Assembly: GCF_001550155.1 (NCBI RefSeq)
Contig: NZ_LRUF01000008.1
Span: forward strand, 620,001-684,000
DNA: 64,000 bases
DNA from: Pseudoalteromonas arabiensis
Lineage (GTDB): Bacteria > Pseudomonadota > Gammaproteobacteria > Enterobacterales > Alteromonadaceae
Direction: 5' to 3'
Position 1 is the first letter of the stretch. Each line of letters begins with the position of its first letter. This document shows positions 18,085-27,515 of this stretch, piece after piece. The notes under the pieces were generated by a model. It was not told where the DNA came from and did no database searches. It saw only the letters and a program-made list of their open reading frames with translations. The translations under genes were made by a program, and so were the position numbers.

Positions 18085-18431
18085 CTCAAAATAAAGTTTT
18101 CACAATATATGATGTATTGATGTAAATTTTGTATGTTATTACTTTTATAATGAGTAATCTAAAAAGTCTTATTTAATACACTAACACCAATTAAAAAAGA
18201 TAGTTACAAAATTATACGATAAAAGATCTTAGTGTAACCTTTTCAGTAGGATAGGCTTTCATTAAGAAAGCTTTTCTTAATGGTATTTATAAACATCATA
18301 TTGTATTGAAACTTAGCTTCTATAAGCTACCTACGGAACACTGATTACAGTAATTACTTATCATTTCAGCCTAAAAATGTAAGCATTGGTATTTATTTTA
18401 GGGGTGAAAATAAAACGAATACCGTAAAGAA
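18085..18431. other. Gene-free stretch with inverted repeats
   Basis: No coding sequence is supported. Near-palindrome at 18260-18282 (CATTAAGAAAG then CTTTTCTTAATG), and arms TTTCAGCCTAAAAAT (starting near 18364) and ATTTTAGGGGTGAAA (ending near 18412) that could form a long hairpin. These may be regulatory RNA structures or a degraded repeat. Confidence 0.35.
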
Positions 18432-18461
18432 AAAGGGTATTAATTTATTTAATACCCTTTA
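18432..18461 (-). terminator. Terminator of the M1 peptidase gene
   Basis: AAAGGGTATTA and TAATACCCTTT flank a short AT loop just after the peptidase stop; the A/T-flanked stem can terminate on either strand. Confidence 0.7.
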
Positions 18462-18468
18462 AAGTTAA

Positions 18469-20154
18469 TTAATCATCGTTTTTACATTTATCAATGATAG
18501 GTAGATAACGCAGTACTTTCATGTTTGGGTCAATAACGACATGATCACCTTCTTTTAATGTGATACGCAGCTCTCCTTTATCCATTTGGTATATTTTCTC
18601 TATGCCATTTATCGAAATAGGAACGGGCATTGGGAAACGTTCAGCTGCAATTTGTGGATGTTGCCAGCTCAATATTAACGTATCGCCGTTATATGTTTCT
18701 TTTAATACAGGTAATTCAGCCTGCTTAAGATACATATTAAAAAACCATTGATTGTCTTTTTTGGTTAAACGATTAATTATGGCAATAAACTCGTTTGTAT
18801 TACGATAACGAGGAGCAATTGGGTATGTTAACGACGCTGTGTTATTCACACCATAAAGAAGCTCTCGTGTTGCTTGCCAAAATATGTCTTCACCCACAAG
18901 CCAGCGAAGAGTGTGTAATGTCCAACCGCCTTTGCCATATATATCGGAGTTAAACGCTTGGTCTGATGTAATTTGTCCATCAAGTACCACTGGTTCACAG
19001 TTTTTCAGCCCAAGGTAAGCTGAGTACATGCTGTGGTTATACGCTGCGTCACCAAATTTATATAAGCTGTAACTGGGTTGCATGTAAAAACCAAACCCCT
19101 CATGCAGCCATGCATCATTGAGCTTTTCATGGGTCATTAAGTTGCCAAACCATTCATGAGCCAGCTCATGTTGCAGTAACCAATCATAACCATTTGGATC
19201 ACGCTTGTATTTTTTACCATACGCGTTGACTGTTTGGTGTTCCATGCCTAAGTGTGGCGTCTCAACAAAACCTAACTTTTCACCGCCCCATGGGTATGGA
19301 CCAAGCATCTTTTCAAAAAACGTAACCTGCTGGCGTAAATCATTTTCGATAAGCTCTCGTGCTTTTTGCTCATTTTTTTTGAGAGACCAGAATTCGATAG
19401 GTACAGTCGCGCCATTCACACTGGTGTAATCCGTTTGAATACGCGTGTAAGGGCCAATATTAAGTGCAATGTTATAATCACTGGCAGGCACCGATAACAG
19501 CCAATCAAACTGTTGTTTATTGCCCCCAACTGGCTTCACTTCTTGTAATACGCCATTAGTCACCGCACTCAGCCCTTGCGGTACTGTTAGACGAATGCGC
19601 ATACTGTCTGCTTTGTCTGCAAAATGGTCTTTACACGGCCAGAATAAGTCGCAACCTTCTCCTTGCACAGCGGTTGCTATCCAAGGTTCACCTTGCTCTG
19701 TTTTTGAAAATACGAACCCGCCATCCCAAGGGGCATTTTTAGCTATATGAGGAAACCCTTGATAGGCTACAGCAACACTTACCATGCTACCTTTTGCTTG
19801 TTGCTCACCTAAGTCAACACGAATTACACCGCCATCTCGCTCATATTTGAGAACCTCGCCTTTTGAGCTCACCTCATTAATTGTAAAACGGCTATCCAAT
19901 TTTAATTCTACAAATTGAGTGGCTGCCAGCAGTTTAAACTCTGTTGTAGCAATACCTTTAATACGTTTATTATCAGGAAATACCTCAAGTGCCAAATCGT
20001 AGTGTTTAACATCACTTTTAAGTGCAATCGCCGATAAAGCTTGCCCTGTATCACCAATAACAGGATCTAATGCAATAGGTTTTGAACTACACGCGGCTAG
20101 CACAGCCGATGCTACGAGCGTAGTGGCTACTTTAAAAAATTGATTTACGTGCAA
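18469..20154 (-). CDS. M1-family aminopeptidase lipoprotein
   Basis: A 561-residue zinc metallopeptidase. Lipobox VLAAC places the lipid Cys at 22. An N-terminal beta domain (about 45-240) precedes the catalytic domain: HELAH at 329-333 with the third zinc ligand Glu352 in NDAWLHEGF, the M1 arrangement. The exopeptidase GAMEN motif is replaced by LGMEHQ at about 302-307, as in a divergent subgroup. The protein lacks the long C-terminal helical domain of PepN. Probably a periplasmic or surface peptide-trimming enzyme in this protein-degrading marine lineage. Confidence 0.88.
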   Translation of the reverse strand: MHVNQFFKVATTLVASAVLAACSSKPIALDPVIGDTGQALSAIALKSDVKHYDLALEVFPDNKRIKGIATTEFKLLAATQFVELKLDSRFTINEVSSKGEVLKYERDGGVIRVDLGEQQAKGSMVSVAVAYQGFPHIAKNAPWDGGFVFSKTEQGEPWIATAVQGEGCDLFWPCKDHFADKADSMRIRLTVPQGLSAVTNGVLQEVKPVGGNKQQFDWLLSVPASDYNIALNIGPYTRIQTDYTSVNGATVPIEFWSLKKNEQKARELIENDLRQQVTFFEKMLGPYPWGGEKLGFVETPHLGMEHQTVNAYGKKYKRDPNGYDWLLQHELAHEWFGNLMTHEKLNDAWLHEGFGFYMQPSYSLYKFGDAAYNHSMYSAYLGLKNCEPVVLDGQITSDQAFNSDIYGKGGWTLHTLRWLVGEDIFWQATRELLYGVNNTASLTYPIAPRYRNTNEFIAIINRLTKKDNQWFFNMYLKQAELPVLKETYNGDTLILSWQHPQIAAERFPMPVPISINGIEKIYQMDKGELRITLKEGDHVVIDPNMKVLRYLPIIDKCKNDD

Positions 20155-20358
20155 AATACTTTTCCTTATCGTTATTTTTATTGATTTAAAATGACATGAG
20201 CAATTATTTATTACTAAGATTTGCGATGAAATTCAGACCTATATTCAAAACAGATAGAGGTGATGCTCTGGATATGTAGAGTATCTAAACCTAGGACTTT
20301 TAACGGTAATCGTGGTATGTTTTTCAGCGTATCTAATTATTAAAAAGGAATTTATGCT

Positions 20359-22095
20359 ATGAATAGCAAACTTCTTGCAGGAGGCGCAGTCGCTATTGTC
20401 GCTGGCGCGTTCCTCTATTCACAAAGTAATACAAGCATTAATGTAGAGTTGTCGCAACTTCAGCATGTCCCTGCCGACACGCCAATTTTTTACGGTCAAT
20501 TAAAACCATTTCCGTATGCTAAATACTTTGAGCTTATGCCGAGTGCAATCAAAGGCGGCAACGATTTAACGCCCGTTGTTGCTCAGCTAAGAACGAGTGG
20601 CGATCCAAATGCCCTCTTTATTGCAGCGCTTTTAGAAAAGTACCAAACATCGTTAACGTCATATGACACGTTCAAGTCTACATGGGGGTTCAGCGATGAC
20701 TCTATGGGGCTGTTTTACAGCCAAGGATTAATGCCGATATTTCGTATTAAAGTGGGTGAGCAAACCGCACTCTTAAATAGCATTAAAGAGTCTGCTGATG
20801 AAGCGGGTATTGCCTACTCTGATGAATCTTCACAAGGTATCACGTACACACAATTTGCACTCACTGTTGATGGTATCGATGATATTCATCTGATTGCATC
20901 TGCAACAGATAACTGGGTAACACTCACTTTGAGTAGTCCCTTAACAAACGAGCAAGACTTACGAATTGCTTTAGGGGTTGAAAAGCCTGTTAAATCATTA
21001 GCAGATACCGATAAACTGGCAACGCTTATCAATACTTTTTCATTGGATGGAAATTCTGTAGGCTATGTTGATCATCAACGGATTGCTAACGCCCTTACTG
21101 GTAAAGAAAATTCTCGCTTACATCAAATGCTAAAAGAGTTACTTAATAAAGCACAGCAAGGCAATGCATTAGCGGCTATTTCAACGCCTGAATGCCAAGA
21201 TGACATCGCCAGCATTGCCGCTAAATGGCCTGCAACTGTGTCAGGAACGACAAAAACACGTATCACTACTGATTACGCCAACTTTGATGTAAAAGCTGTT
21301 CTACAAAGCACAGATCAAGACTTACTTAATACTCTACAAGCCGTACGTGGTTTTGTGCCAAAACATACCACTGGGCTTGACGGCCAAGTTTTAAGTGTTG
21401 CCTATGGTGTTGATGTCGCAAAAGTAATGCCGCTTGCCAATACACTAACGGGTGCAATTAAGTCAGCTGAGTTTAACTGTGGTCCAATTGTCGCACTACA
21501 AAATGAAATGCAAGATGTGAGTACCGCTGGGCTTGCTATGATGTCAGGCTTTGCAAATGGTGTGCAAGGTATGAGTGTGAGCGTTCAAGATGCTGCATTT
21601 ACCATTGATGACTACCAAGGGCCACAAATTGATAAGCTTGATGCTATTGTTACCCTATCTGCTACCGACGCCCATGGTTTGTATTCGATTGCGCAAGGTT
21701 TTGTCCCACCACTTGCTAATATAAAACTGCCTGCCAATGGTGATGCGGTGCTGATCAACGAATACATTCCCTCGCCAGTGCCACTTAACTTTGATATTAA
21801 AATGGCGCTAAAGGGCAATCATATTGTGATTTTCACTGGTGATAAGTCAGCACAAATTGCCAATACCCTAGAGTCGCAAAGTGTCACTAAAAATGGCTTT
21901 GTGAACATGGCATTTGACGTTCAAAAAATTCTTTTACCTTTGCTAGATAGCGTTGCAGCAACCGGTCAATTAAGTGATGAGGAAATGGCTGAACTTGATT
22001 CACTACGTCATCAACCTGTTAGTGTTTATTTTGCCACAGACATCACTGATAACGGTATTAACATGGAAAGTAATGTACAAATCACGAAAGAGTGA
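20359..22095 (+). CDS. Exported protein of unknown function
   Basis: A 578-residue protein with an N-terminal membrane anchor or signal (MNSKLLAGGAVAIVAGAFLY) and a soluble periplasmic body. It begins with LQHVPADTPIFYGQLKPFPYAKYF, and VPADTPIF resembles the start of DUF3352-like proteins. Regular alpha/beta repeats follow, and two Cys near 275 and 375 may pair. I do not recognise a catalytic motif. It is a single-gene unit with AAGGA upstream and a strong terminator after it. Confidence 0.7.
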   Translation: MNSKLLAGGAVAIVAGAFLYSQSNTSINVELSQLQHVPADTPIFYGQLKPFPYAKYFELMPSAIKGGNDLTPVVAQLRTSGDPNALFIAALLEKYQTSLTSYDTFKSTWGFSDDSMGLFYSQGLMPIFRIKVGEQTALLNSIKESADEAGIAYSDESSQGITYTQFALTVDGIDDIHLIASATDNWVTLTLSSPLTNEQDLRIALGVEKPVKSLADTDKLATLINTFSLDGNSVGYVDHQRIANALTGKENSRLHQMLKELLNKAQQGNALAAISTPECQDDIASIAAKWPATVSGTTKTRITTDYANFDVKAVLQSTDQDLLNTLQAVRGFVPKHTTGLDGQVLSVAYGVDVAKVMPLANTLTGAIKSAEFNCGPIVALQNEMQDVSTAGLAMMSGFANGVQGMSVSVQDAAFTIDDYQGPQIDKLDAIVTLSATDAHGLYSIAQGFVPPLANIKLPANGDAVLINEYIPSPVPLNFDIKMALKGNHIVIFTGDKSAQIANTLESQSVTKNGFVNMAFDVQKILLPLLDSVAATGQLSDEEMAELDSLRHQPVSVYFATDITDNGINMESNVQITKE

Positions 22096-22114
22096 TTAAT
22101 TTAATTAAATACAC

Positions 22115-22142
22115 AAAGAGCGCAATTCAGCGCTCTTTTTTT
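22115..22142 (+). terminator. Intrinsic terminator
   Basis: AAAGAGCGC, loop, GCGCTCTTTTTTT: a 9-base-pair stem with a T-run 20 bases after the preceding stop. Confidence 0.9.
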
Positions 22143-22274
22143 ACACTCTCTTTCAGTACTATAAGCCCCATTTCATTTAAAAGTGTATTAATGCAGCTCG
22201 CTAATGATGGTAAATCAGTTGTTCCTTGATTAACACTTCATGTTTAACTCACTGTATATGTAGATAACTAAAGA

Positions 22275-22300
22275 CTATACTTGTTCCATTAAATGTACAT
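22275..22300 (+). promoter_or_regulatory. yefM promoter and TGTACA operator
   Basis: TATACT (22275-22280) is a good -10 element. TGTACA (22294-22299), inside AAATGTACATGTT, is the core recognised by YefM/YoeB in autoregulated operons. It sits between the -10 element and the yefM start, where binding would block transcription. Confidence 0.55.
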
Positions 22301-22312
22301 GTTGAGGTTATT

Positions 22313-22567
22313 ATGAGAATCGTATCTTTTACTGAAGCTAAAAATGATCTCAAAGCTGTTTTGGATGGTGTAGTTAATGATGCTGATACAACAGTTATTA
22401 CCCGTCGTGATTCTGAAGATGCCGTGGTTATGTCTTTGGATTACTACAATAGCCTTATGGAAACAGTTCACTTATTACGTTCACCTAAAAACGCTGAACA
22501 TCTAATCCGTTCGATTGCACAGTACCGTGCTGGTAAAACAACAGCACGAGAGTTAATTGATGAATGA
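22313..22567 (+). CDS. yefM: Antitoxin YefM (Phd/YefM family)
   Basis: An 84-residue antitoxin: MRIVSFTEAKNDLKAVLDGV is the Phd/YefM DNA-binding start, VITRRDSEDAVVMSLDYYNSL the family core, and the C-terminal tail (LIRSIAQYRAGKTTARELID) is the toxin-binding segment. It would neutralise YoeB and autorepress through the TGTACA site. It appears intact although the adjoining toxin gene is frameshifted. Confidence 0.95.
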   Translation: MRIVSFTEAKNDLKAVLDGVVNDADTTVITRRDSEDAVVMSLDYYNSLMETVHLLRSPKNAEHLIRSIAQYRAGKTTARELIDE

Positions 22568-22830
22568 TAGTCAACGATTACTGTCGTGGACTGATGACGC
22601 ATGGGATGACTACCTGTATTGGCAATACTCGAGACAAGAAAACACTCAAGCGCATCAACAAACTCATTAATGATGTTAAGCGCTCACCATTTGAGGGCAT
22701 AGGAAAACCAGAGCCCTTAAAAGAGAACTTATCTGGTTTTTGGTCTCGTCGTATTGATGATACTAACAGACTTGTCTACATAGTCGATGAGCAAGCGATA
22801 ACGATAATTTCTTGTCGCTACCACTATTAA
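22560..22830 (+). pseudogene. yoeB: YoeB toxin gene with a one-base frameshift
   Basis: The normal start at 22560, overlapping the end of yefM by 8 bases, reads MNDSQRLLSWTDDAWDDYLYWQY, the YoeB N-terminus, then drifts to a stop at 22680 or earlier. The rest of YoeB continues in the +1 frame from about 22633: DKKTLKRINKLINDVK, PFEGIGKPEPLKENLSGFWS and a terminal ISCRYHY with the catalytic-region His-Tyr. One extra base around 22629-22632 explains both halves. Unless this is a sequencing error, the ribosome-dependent mRNase is inactive. Confidence 0.85.
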
Positions 22831-22860
22831 ATCTGGCGCTAACAAAGCTATTATGAGTGA

Positions 22861-23397
22861 TTACTCAGTGTCGGCTTTCTCAGATTGATTTGGTTGCCAT
22901 TTAAGTGAGTTGTTGGTGTCTCGACTATTACAAATGGTGTTGTTTGAGCTTTCGATGCCACCAAGTTTAGCAAGTCGGTCGTACAGCACAACATTACAGG
23001 TCGCGGCTAGGTTCATACAACCTATTGTTGGCACATACACCACTTCATCACACCACTTCAGCACGTCCTTACTGACCGAGCCATCTTCAGGGCCAAACAC
23101 ATAGAATGCGTTTTCAGGATGCTTAAATTCAGGCAGTGGCGTTGCACCTTCAACCAGCTCAATCACCACCGTTGTTGCACCTTCAGGCTTGGCTTGTTCT
23201 AGGCTTTCAACTTGGGTTAGTGGAATATGCTCAAGCACATTTTTGGTATCGGTATGGTACTTATTAGCGCGTAAATAGCGGCTACCAGTAAAAAACACTT
23301 GCTTGGCATTATAACACCCAGCGGCGCGTAGCACCCCACCCACATTCGTTGGGCTTTTTGGGTTTAACAGGCCAATGCTTGCTTTAAGGGCGCTCAT
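22861..23397 (-). CDS. TrmH/SpoU-family RNA 2'-O-methyltransferase
   Basis: A 178-residue SPOUT enzyme. Motif 1 is NPKSPTNVGGVLRAAGCYNA, with the catalytic Asn/Arg pair. Motif 2 (FYVFGPEDGSVSK) and motif 3 (VYVPTIGCMNLAATCNVVLYD) form the knotted SAM-binding site. It probably methylates a ribose in tRNA or rRNA. The start overlaps the stop of the YcgN gene (TAATG), so they are one operon. The position modified cannot be told from sequence. Confidence 0.9.
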   Translation of the reverse strand: MSALKASIGLLNPKSPTNVGGVLRAAGCYNAKQVFFTGSRYLRANKYHTDTKNVLEHIPLTQVESLEQAKPEGATTVVIELVEGATPLPEFKHPENAFYVFGPEDGSVSKDVLKWCDEVVYVPTIGCMNLAATCNVVLYDRLAKLGGIESSNNTICNSRDTNNSLKWQPNQSEKADTE

Positions 23398-23894
23398 TAA
23401 TCAATGTCTCTGGTTGGCCACTCGGCCACGTATAGGTCAAAGTCATCTAGGTCAACATCACAGTCTTTCACTGTTTTGTCACGCACAGAAATACCTAGCT
23501 GATGCATCATATCTTTACTGCCACCGTTCAGTAATGGGTGCCAAGAAGCAAGGCCACGGCCTTCGTAAAGGCGGCGGTAGCTACAACTTTGGGGCATAAA
23601 AAAGATGTCTTTGAGGTTTTCTTTAGTGAGCTTTACACATGAAGGCACCAAGATTTGACGGTTCGCATATTCGCTACACCCACAGGTGTCGTTGTCTAGG
23701 TATTGGCAAACGATATTAGTGAAAATAAGTTCTTCACCCTCGCGTAGTTGATCCGTTGCGGTAAATTCATCTTCGTCTTCACTGTCAATAAATGTGTTTA
23801 AACAACATTTACCACAGCCATCACAAATGGCTTCCCATTCGGGTTGTGACATTTGCTCAAGCGAGCGCTTAAGCCAAAATTGATCTTCTAACAT
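23397..23894 (-). CDS. YcgN-family cysteine-cluster protein (UPF0260)
   Basis: About 165 residues with the family Cys pattern: CDGCGKCCLN near the start, ACQ-type YLDNDTCGCSEY, PSCVKLT and QSCSYR, which may bind a metal or Fe-S centre. ASWHPLLNGGS matches the family. I chose the ATG at 23894; a TTG at 23906 is an alternative start. It overlaps the RNA methyltransferase gene by one base. Confidence 0.88.
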   Translation of the reverse strand: MLEDQFWLKRSLEQMSQPEWEAICDGCGKCCLNTFIDSEDEDEFTATDQLREGEELIFTNIVCQYLDNDTCGCSEYANRQILVPSCVKLTKENLKDIFFMPQSCSYRRLYEGRGLASWHPLLNGGSKDMMHQLGISVRDKTVKDCDVDLDDFDLYVAEWPTRDID

Positions 23895-23972
23895 GGTATT
23901 ACTCAAAGCCCCTAAACAGCGCGCATTCTAGCGTAAAGCCAGCATGCGCGCAAAGTTTAGCGAGTTTGGGCG

Positions 23973-24236
23973 ATACCCAAGCCATCTCAAGATGCAGAAT
24001 TCAGCGTTTCACAGGTGCCTTAATATCAAGGCGTTACTTTGCAAGAATGGCATTCCCTTTTAAGAAGTAACAACGATGAGAGTAAGTGCCTGTGAAGCGC
24101 CCAAAGGGTTGGTTTAAAAGCGATTTATACTGCGTTATTGATTTTAACAATAGAACCACTATTACTTGCAATCAATGCCTTGCCTAAATCGCTTTTAATT
24201 CCAACTGAAACTCGCACCTTGAGGTGGTTTGGGTAT
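23973..24236. repeat. MITE-like intergenic repeat with nested palindromes
   Basis: The ends are inverted repeats: ATACCCAAGCCATCTCAAGA at 23973 and, inward from 24236, ATACCCAAACCACCTCAAGG, with matches continuing for about 32 bases. Inside are two further pairs: GCGTTTCACAGG with CCTGTGAAGCGC, and AAAAGCGATTTA with TAAATCGCTTTT. There is no ORF. The right end abuts the DUF885 stop codon. The size (264 bases), terminal repeats and lack of coding fit a non-autonomous element; outer ends of this type are, to my knowledge, common in Alteromonadales. Confidence 0.65.
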
Positions 24237-24237
24237 T

Positions 24238-26061
24238 TTACTTTTGCTCGTTAACCCAACGCTTAATTTTCTCTTCAAGAATAGGCATTGGTAATGCGCC
24301 ATCAATCAGCACTTGCGTATGGAAGGCTTTAATGTCGAATTTATCGCCTAGCTCTTTGCTCGCGTAGTCACGTAGTTCTTGAATTTTGAACTGACCTAAC
24401 TTGTACGACAGCGCTTGGCCAGGCCATGCAATATAACGCTCAACTTCGGCGATAATGTCACTTTCGGCCATTGATGAATTAGCCAACATGTAATCAATAC
24501 CTTGTTGACGTGTCCAACCTTTCGCATGAAAACCAGTATCAAGCACTAAGCGCATTGCACGTAATTGCTCATCCGATAAACGGCCGTACCACATGTAAGG
24601 GTCGGTAAATAAGCCAAGCTCTTTACCTAAGCTTTCTGCATATAGTGCCCACCCTTCTGCAAATACCGTGTAGCCACCAAATTTACGAAACAGCGGTAAT
24701 CCTTCAATTTCTTGTTGCAAGGCAATTTGAAAGTGATGGCCTGGTGCTGCTTCGTGAATAGACAGGGTTTCAAGTAAAAACTTAGGCTGTGCTTTTAGGT
24801 TAAAAGTATTGATATAGAAAATACCTGGGCGCGAACCATCAGGTGCTGGTGATTGGTAAGAAGCACCCGCCGCTGATTCTGCGCGGAAGTCTTCAACTGC
24901 TTTTACTATATATGGTGCTTTTGGCGCAATATCGAACATTTGCGGCAGCTTAGCGTCGATTTTTTCTTTTACTGCTTCGTACGCGGCTATTAGCTCTTCA
25001 GGCGTATCGTAGTAAAACTCATCTGAAGTTCTTAAGTGTTCAAAAAACGCTTTTAAATCGCCTTCGAAACCCACAGTCTCTTTGACTTTTTTCATTTCAG
25101 ATAAAATACGCGATACTTCGCTTAAGCCAATGTCATGAATTTCATCGGCGTTTAGGCTAAGCGTTGTATGCTGCTTAATTTGATACTCATACCATGCTTT
25201 ACCATTTGGAAGGTCGCTATAACCAATGCTTTCACGGGCATTTGGTATGTATTCGTTGGCTAAAAAGTCAGCCATTTTTTGATACGCAGGCACTAAACGC
25301 TCGCTTATCATCGCTGTGTATTCGTTTGTCAGCTGGGCTTTTTGTTCGTCGCTGAAAGACTCAGGTAACTGAGCAATTGGCCCCCAGAATAATGACTCTT
25401 CTGGTTTTTCTACAATATGAGTTTGAAATTGTGGTAATAGTTTTTCAGCAAGCGGTTTAGGTAGAACCACTTTATCTTTCATGCCTTGGCGCATTGATTG
25501 CTCAACAGTCTCTAACCAAGCAATAAAGCCATCGGCACGCTTTTCAAATACTTGGTAATCTTCAACCGTGTTAAAAGGCTGTGCGCTTTGCCCAGAGCCT
25601 AACGCTGCAAAGGTATTATGCGCACCGCCCATTTGATTAATTGGCATTAAGTAACTTGGAAACTGAGCGCCTTCAATCGCAAGGTCTAAATCGCGGGCTA
25701 GAATTTCGTAGCTTAATAATGACTGACCTGTTAATTGCGCTTTGTCGATATTTGCTAGTTTGTTTTTGTATTCTTTAACAAAATTAAGCTGCTCGTCACG
25801 GTTTGCTTTATTGATTGGTGCAATAAATTGGTCGTTATATTCGCTACGACCAATGTAAGTGCCGCCGATAGGGTTAAACTGTAAACCATCTTCAAAGTAA
25901 TCGGCTAATAGTGTGTCGAGTTGTGCTGCGGGTGCTTCTGCTTGCGTCGTAGTTTGTGCGTTTTCAGTCGTCGGCTTTTCATTTTTAGAAGCAGGTTCGT
26001 TACAACCAACTAATGCAAATAGAACTGCCGAACTGATTATTGCTAATTTTATATTTTTCAT
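24238..26061 (-). CDS. DUF885-family metallopeptidase-like lipoprotein
   Basis: A 607-residue lipoprotein: signal peptide MKNIKLAIISSAVLFALVGC with lipid Cys20, then a Thr/Glu-rich linker and a large helical domain. The zinc-binding signature HEAAPGHHFQ, followed by GWALYAESLGKELG (the downstream Glu), is characteristic of DUF885 proteins, which resemble carboxypeptidase Taq/M32-type gluzincins. Probably a periplasmic carboxypeptidase or oligopeptidase. The neighbouring amidohydrolase is divergent, across 148 bases. Confidence 0.88.
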   Translation of the reverse strand: MKNIKLAIISSAVLFALVGCNEPASKNEKPTTENAQTTTQAEAPAAQLDTLLADYFEDGLQFNPIGGTYIGRSEYNDQFIAPINKANRDEQLNFVKEYKNKLANIDKAQLTGQSLLSYEILARDLDLAIEGAQFPSYLMPINQMGGAHNTFAALGSGQSAQPFNTVEDYQVFEKRADGFIAWLETVEQSMRQGMKDKVVLPKPLAEKLLPQFQTHIVEKPEESLFWGPIAQLPESFSDEQKAQLTNEYTAMISERLVPAYQKMADFLANEYIPNARESIGYSDLPNGKAWYEYQIKQHTTLSLNADEIHDIGLSEVSRILSEMKKVKETVGFEGDLKAFFEHLRTSDEFYYDTPEELIAAYEAVKEKIDAKLPQMFDIAPKAPYIVKAVEDFRAESAAGASYQSPAPDGSRPGIFYINTFNLKAQPKFLLETLSIHEAAPGHHFQIALQQEIEGLPLFRKFGGYTVFAEGWALYAESLGKELGLFTDPYMWYGRLSDEQLRAMRLVLDTGFHAKGWTRQQGIDYMLANSSMAESDIIAEVERYIAWPGQALSYKLGQFKIQELRDYASKELGDKFDIKAFHTQVLIDGALPMPILEEKIKRWVNEQK

Positions 26062-26208
26062 TCTTTCCTTGCCCTGATAGTGATTACAGATAAATTATGC
26101 GGCTTTAGCTTGCTAATAAGCAAGTATCCCTGCAATTTATCGCAGTTTATTTACACTATGCAAAGTGGTTGCTAGAGTTGCGATTCGACTATCTAACTTT
26201 GAATAAAA

Positions 26209-27477
26209 ATGAAAAAGACTCTGCTATCAATAAGCCTTGGCTTAACGGGCTTTATATCAATGAATATAAATGCTGCAACCTATATATCTGCAAAAGAAAT
26301 GGTTGATGTTCATTCAGGAAAACTGATTAAATCACCACTTATTAGTATAGAAAACGGTCAAATAACAAGTGTAGATAGTAATAAAGAACCACGCCTAAAA
26401 GAGGGTGATAAACATATACAGTTGCCAGAACTAACCTTAGTGCCTGGTTTAATGGATATGCATGTGCATTTGACGAGCGATCCAACTGTGCCGCGCAGCG
26501 AGCGAATTGGTCAGTCTATTCCACGTAAAGCGATTAAAGCGGCACACTTTGCAGAAAAAACCTTATACGCTGGATTCACTTCTCTGCGTAACTTAGGTGC
26601 AGAAGGCTACAGTGTGATTGCTGTACGTGATGGCATAAACGCAGGCGACATTGTTGGCCCGCGTATTTGGGCAGCAGGGCCGTCTTTAGGTGTAACTGGC
26701 GGTCACTGCGACAACAACCGTTTACCACCAGAAATGAAATACACCGCCGAAGGCGTTGCTGATGGCCCGTGGGCTGTACGCGCTAAGGTACGCGAAAACA
26801 TTAAATATGGTGCCAATGCGATTAAGTTTTGTGCAACAGGTGGGGTTTTCTCAAAAGGCACTAAGGTAGGTATTCAGCAATATTCACAAGATGAAATGAA
26901 CGCCATTGTGAACGAAGCACACCTACGCGGCCTAACTGCTGCGGCACATGCACATGGTACGAGTGGTATAAAAGCCGCAATCATTGCTGGTGTAGACAGT
27001 GTTGAACACGTTAGTTTTGTTGATGACGAAGCCATTAAACTTGCTAAAAAACATGGTACTTGGTTCTCAATGGATATTTATAACACTGAGTACACGCTTG
27101 CCTTCGGTGAACAAAACGGGGTTGCAGAAGAAAACCTCAACAAAGAGCGCCAAGTATCTAAAAAGCAGCGTGATAGTTTCAGCCGTGCCGTTAAAGCGGG
27201 TGTGAATATGGTATTTGGTACCGATGCCGCAATTTACCCACATGGCGATAACGCTAAACAGTTTTCGCGTATGGTTGAGTTTGGTATGACGCCACTGCAG
27301 GCATTACAATCAGCGACTATTAATAGCGCTAAACTGCTAAAAGTGGATGATCAACTTGGTCAAATCAAAAGCGGCTTCTTAGCCGACATCATTGCGGTTA
27401 AAGGCAACCCGCTTGAAAACATTGCCGTACTGGAAGATGTAAAATTTGTAATGAAAGACGGCAAAGTCTATAAATAA
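26209..27477 (+). CDS. Exported amidohydrolase
   Basis: A 422-residue TIM-barrel metal-dependent hydrolase with a signal peptide (MKKTLLSISLGLTGFISMNINA). The metal site motifs are HVHLTSDP after LVPGLMDM, a Lys-containing segment (NAIKFCATGGVFSKG), HAHGTSGI, VEHVSF and GTDAAIYPHGD. This arrangement is that of imidazolonepropionase-like/prolidase-type amidohydrolases such as Xaa-Pro or Xaa-Arg dipeptidases. It may hydrolyse dipeptides in the periplasm, in line with the peptidase genes around it; substrate not certain. Confidence 0.88.
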   Translation: MKKTLLSISLGLTGFISMNINAATYISAKEMVDVHSGKLIKSPLISIENGQITSVDSNKEPRLKEGDKHIQLPELTLVPGLMDMHVHLTSDPTVPRSERIGQSIPRKAIKAAHFAEKTLYAGFTSLRNLGAEGYSVIAVRDGINAGDIVGPRIWAAGPSLGVTGGHCDNNRLPPEMKYTAEGVADGPWAVRAKVRENIKYGANAIKFCATGGVFSKGTKVGIQQYSQDEMNAIVNEAHLRGLTAAAHAHGTSGIKAAIIAGVDSVEHVSFVDDEAIKLAKKHGTWFSMDIYNTEYTLAFGEQNGVAEENLNKERQVSKKQRDSFSRAVKAGVNMVFGTDAAIYPHGDNAKQFSRMVEFGMTPLQALQSATINSAKLLKVDDQLGQIKSGFLADIIAVKGNPLENIAVLEDVKFVMKDGKVYK

Positions 27478-27486
27478 ATTGATTTT

Positions 27487-27515
27487 CTGGCTTCTTATTT
27501 AGAAGCCAGCACTCC
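27487..27515 (+). terminator. Hairpin after the amidohydrolase gene
   Basis: CTGGCTTC and GAAGCCAG form an 8-base-pair stem with a 7-base loop; a T-run follows about 10 bases later. Confidence 0.55.
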
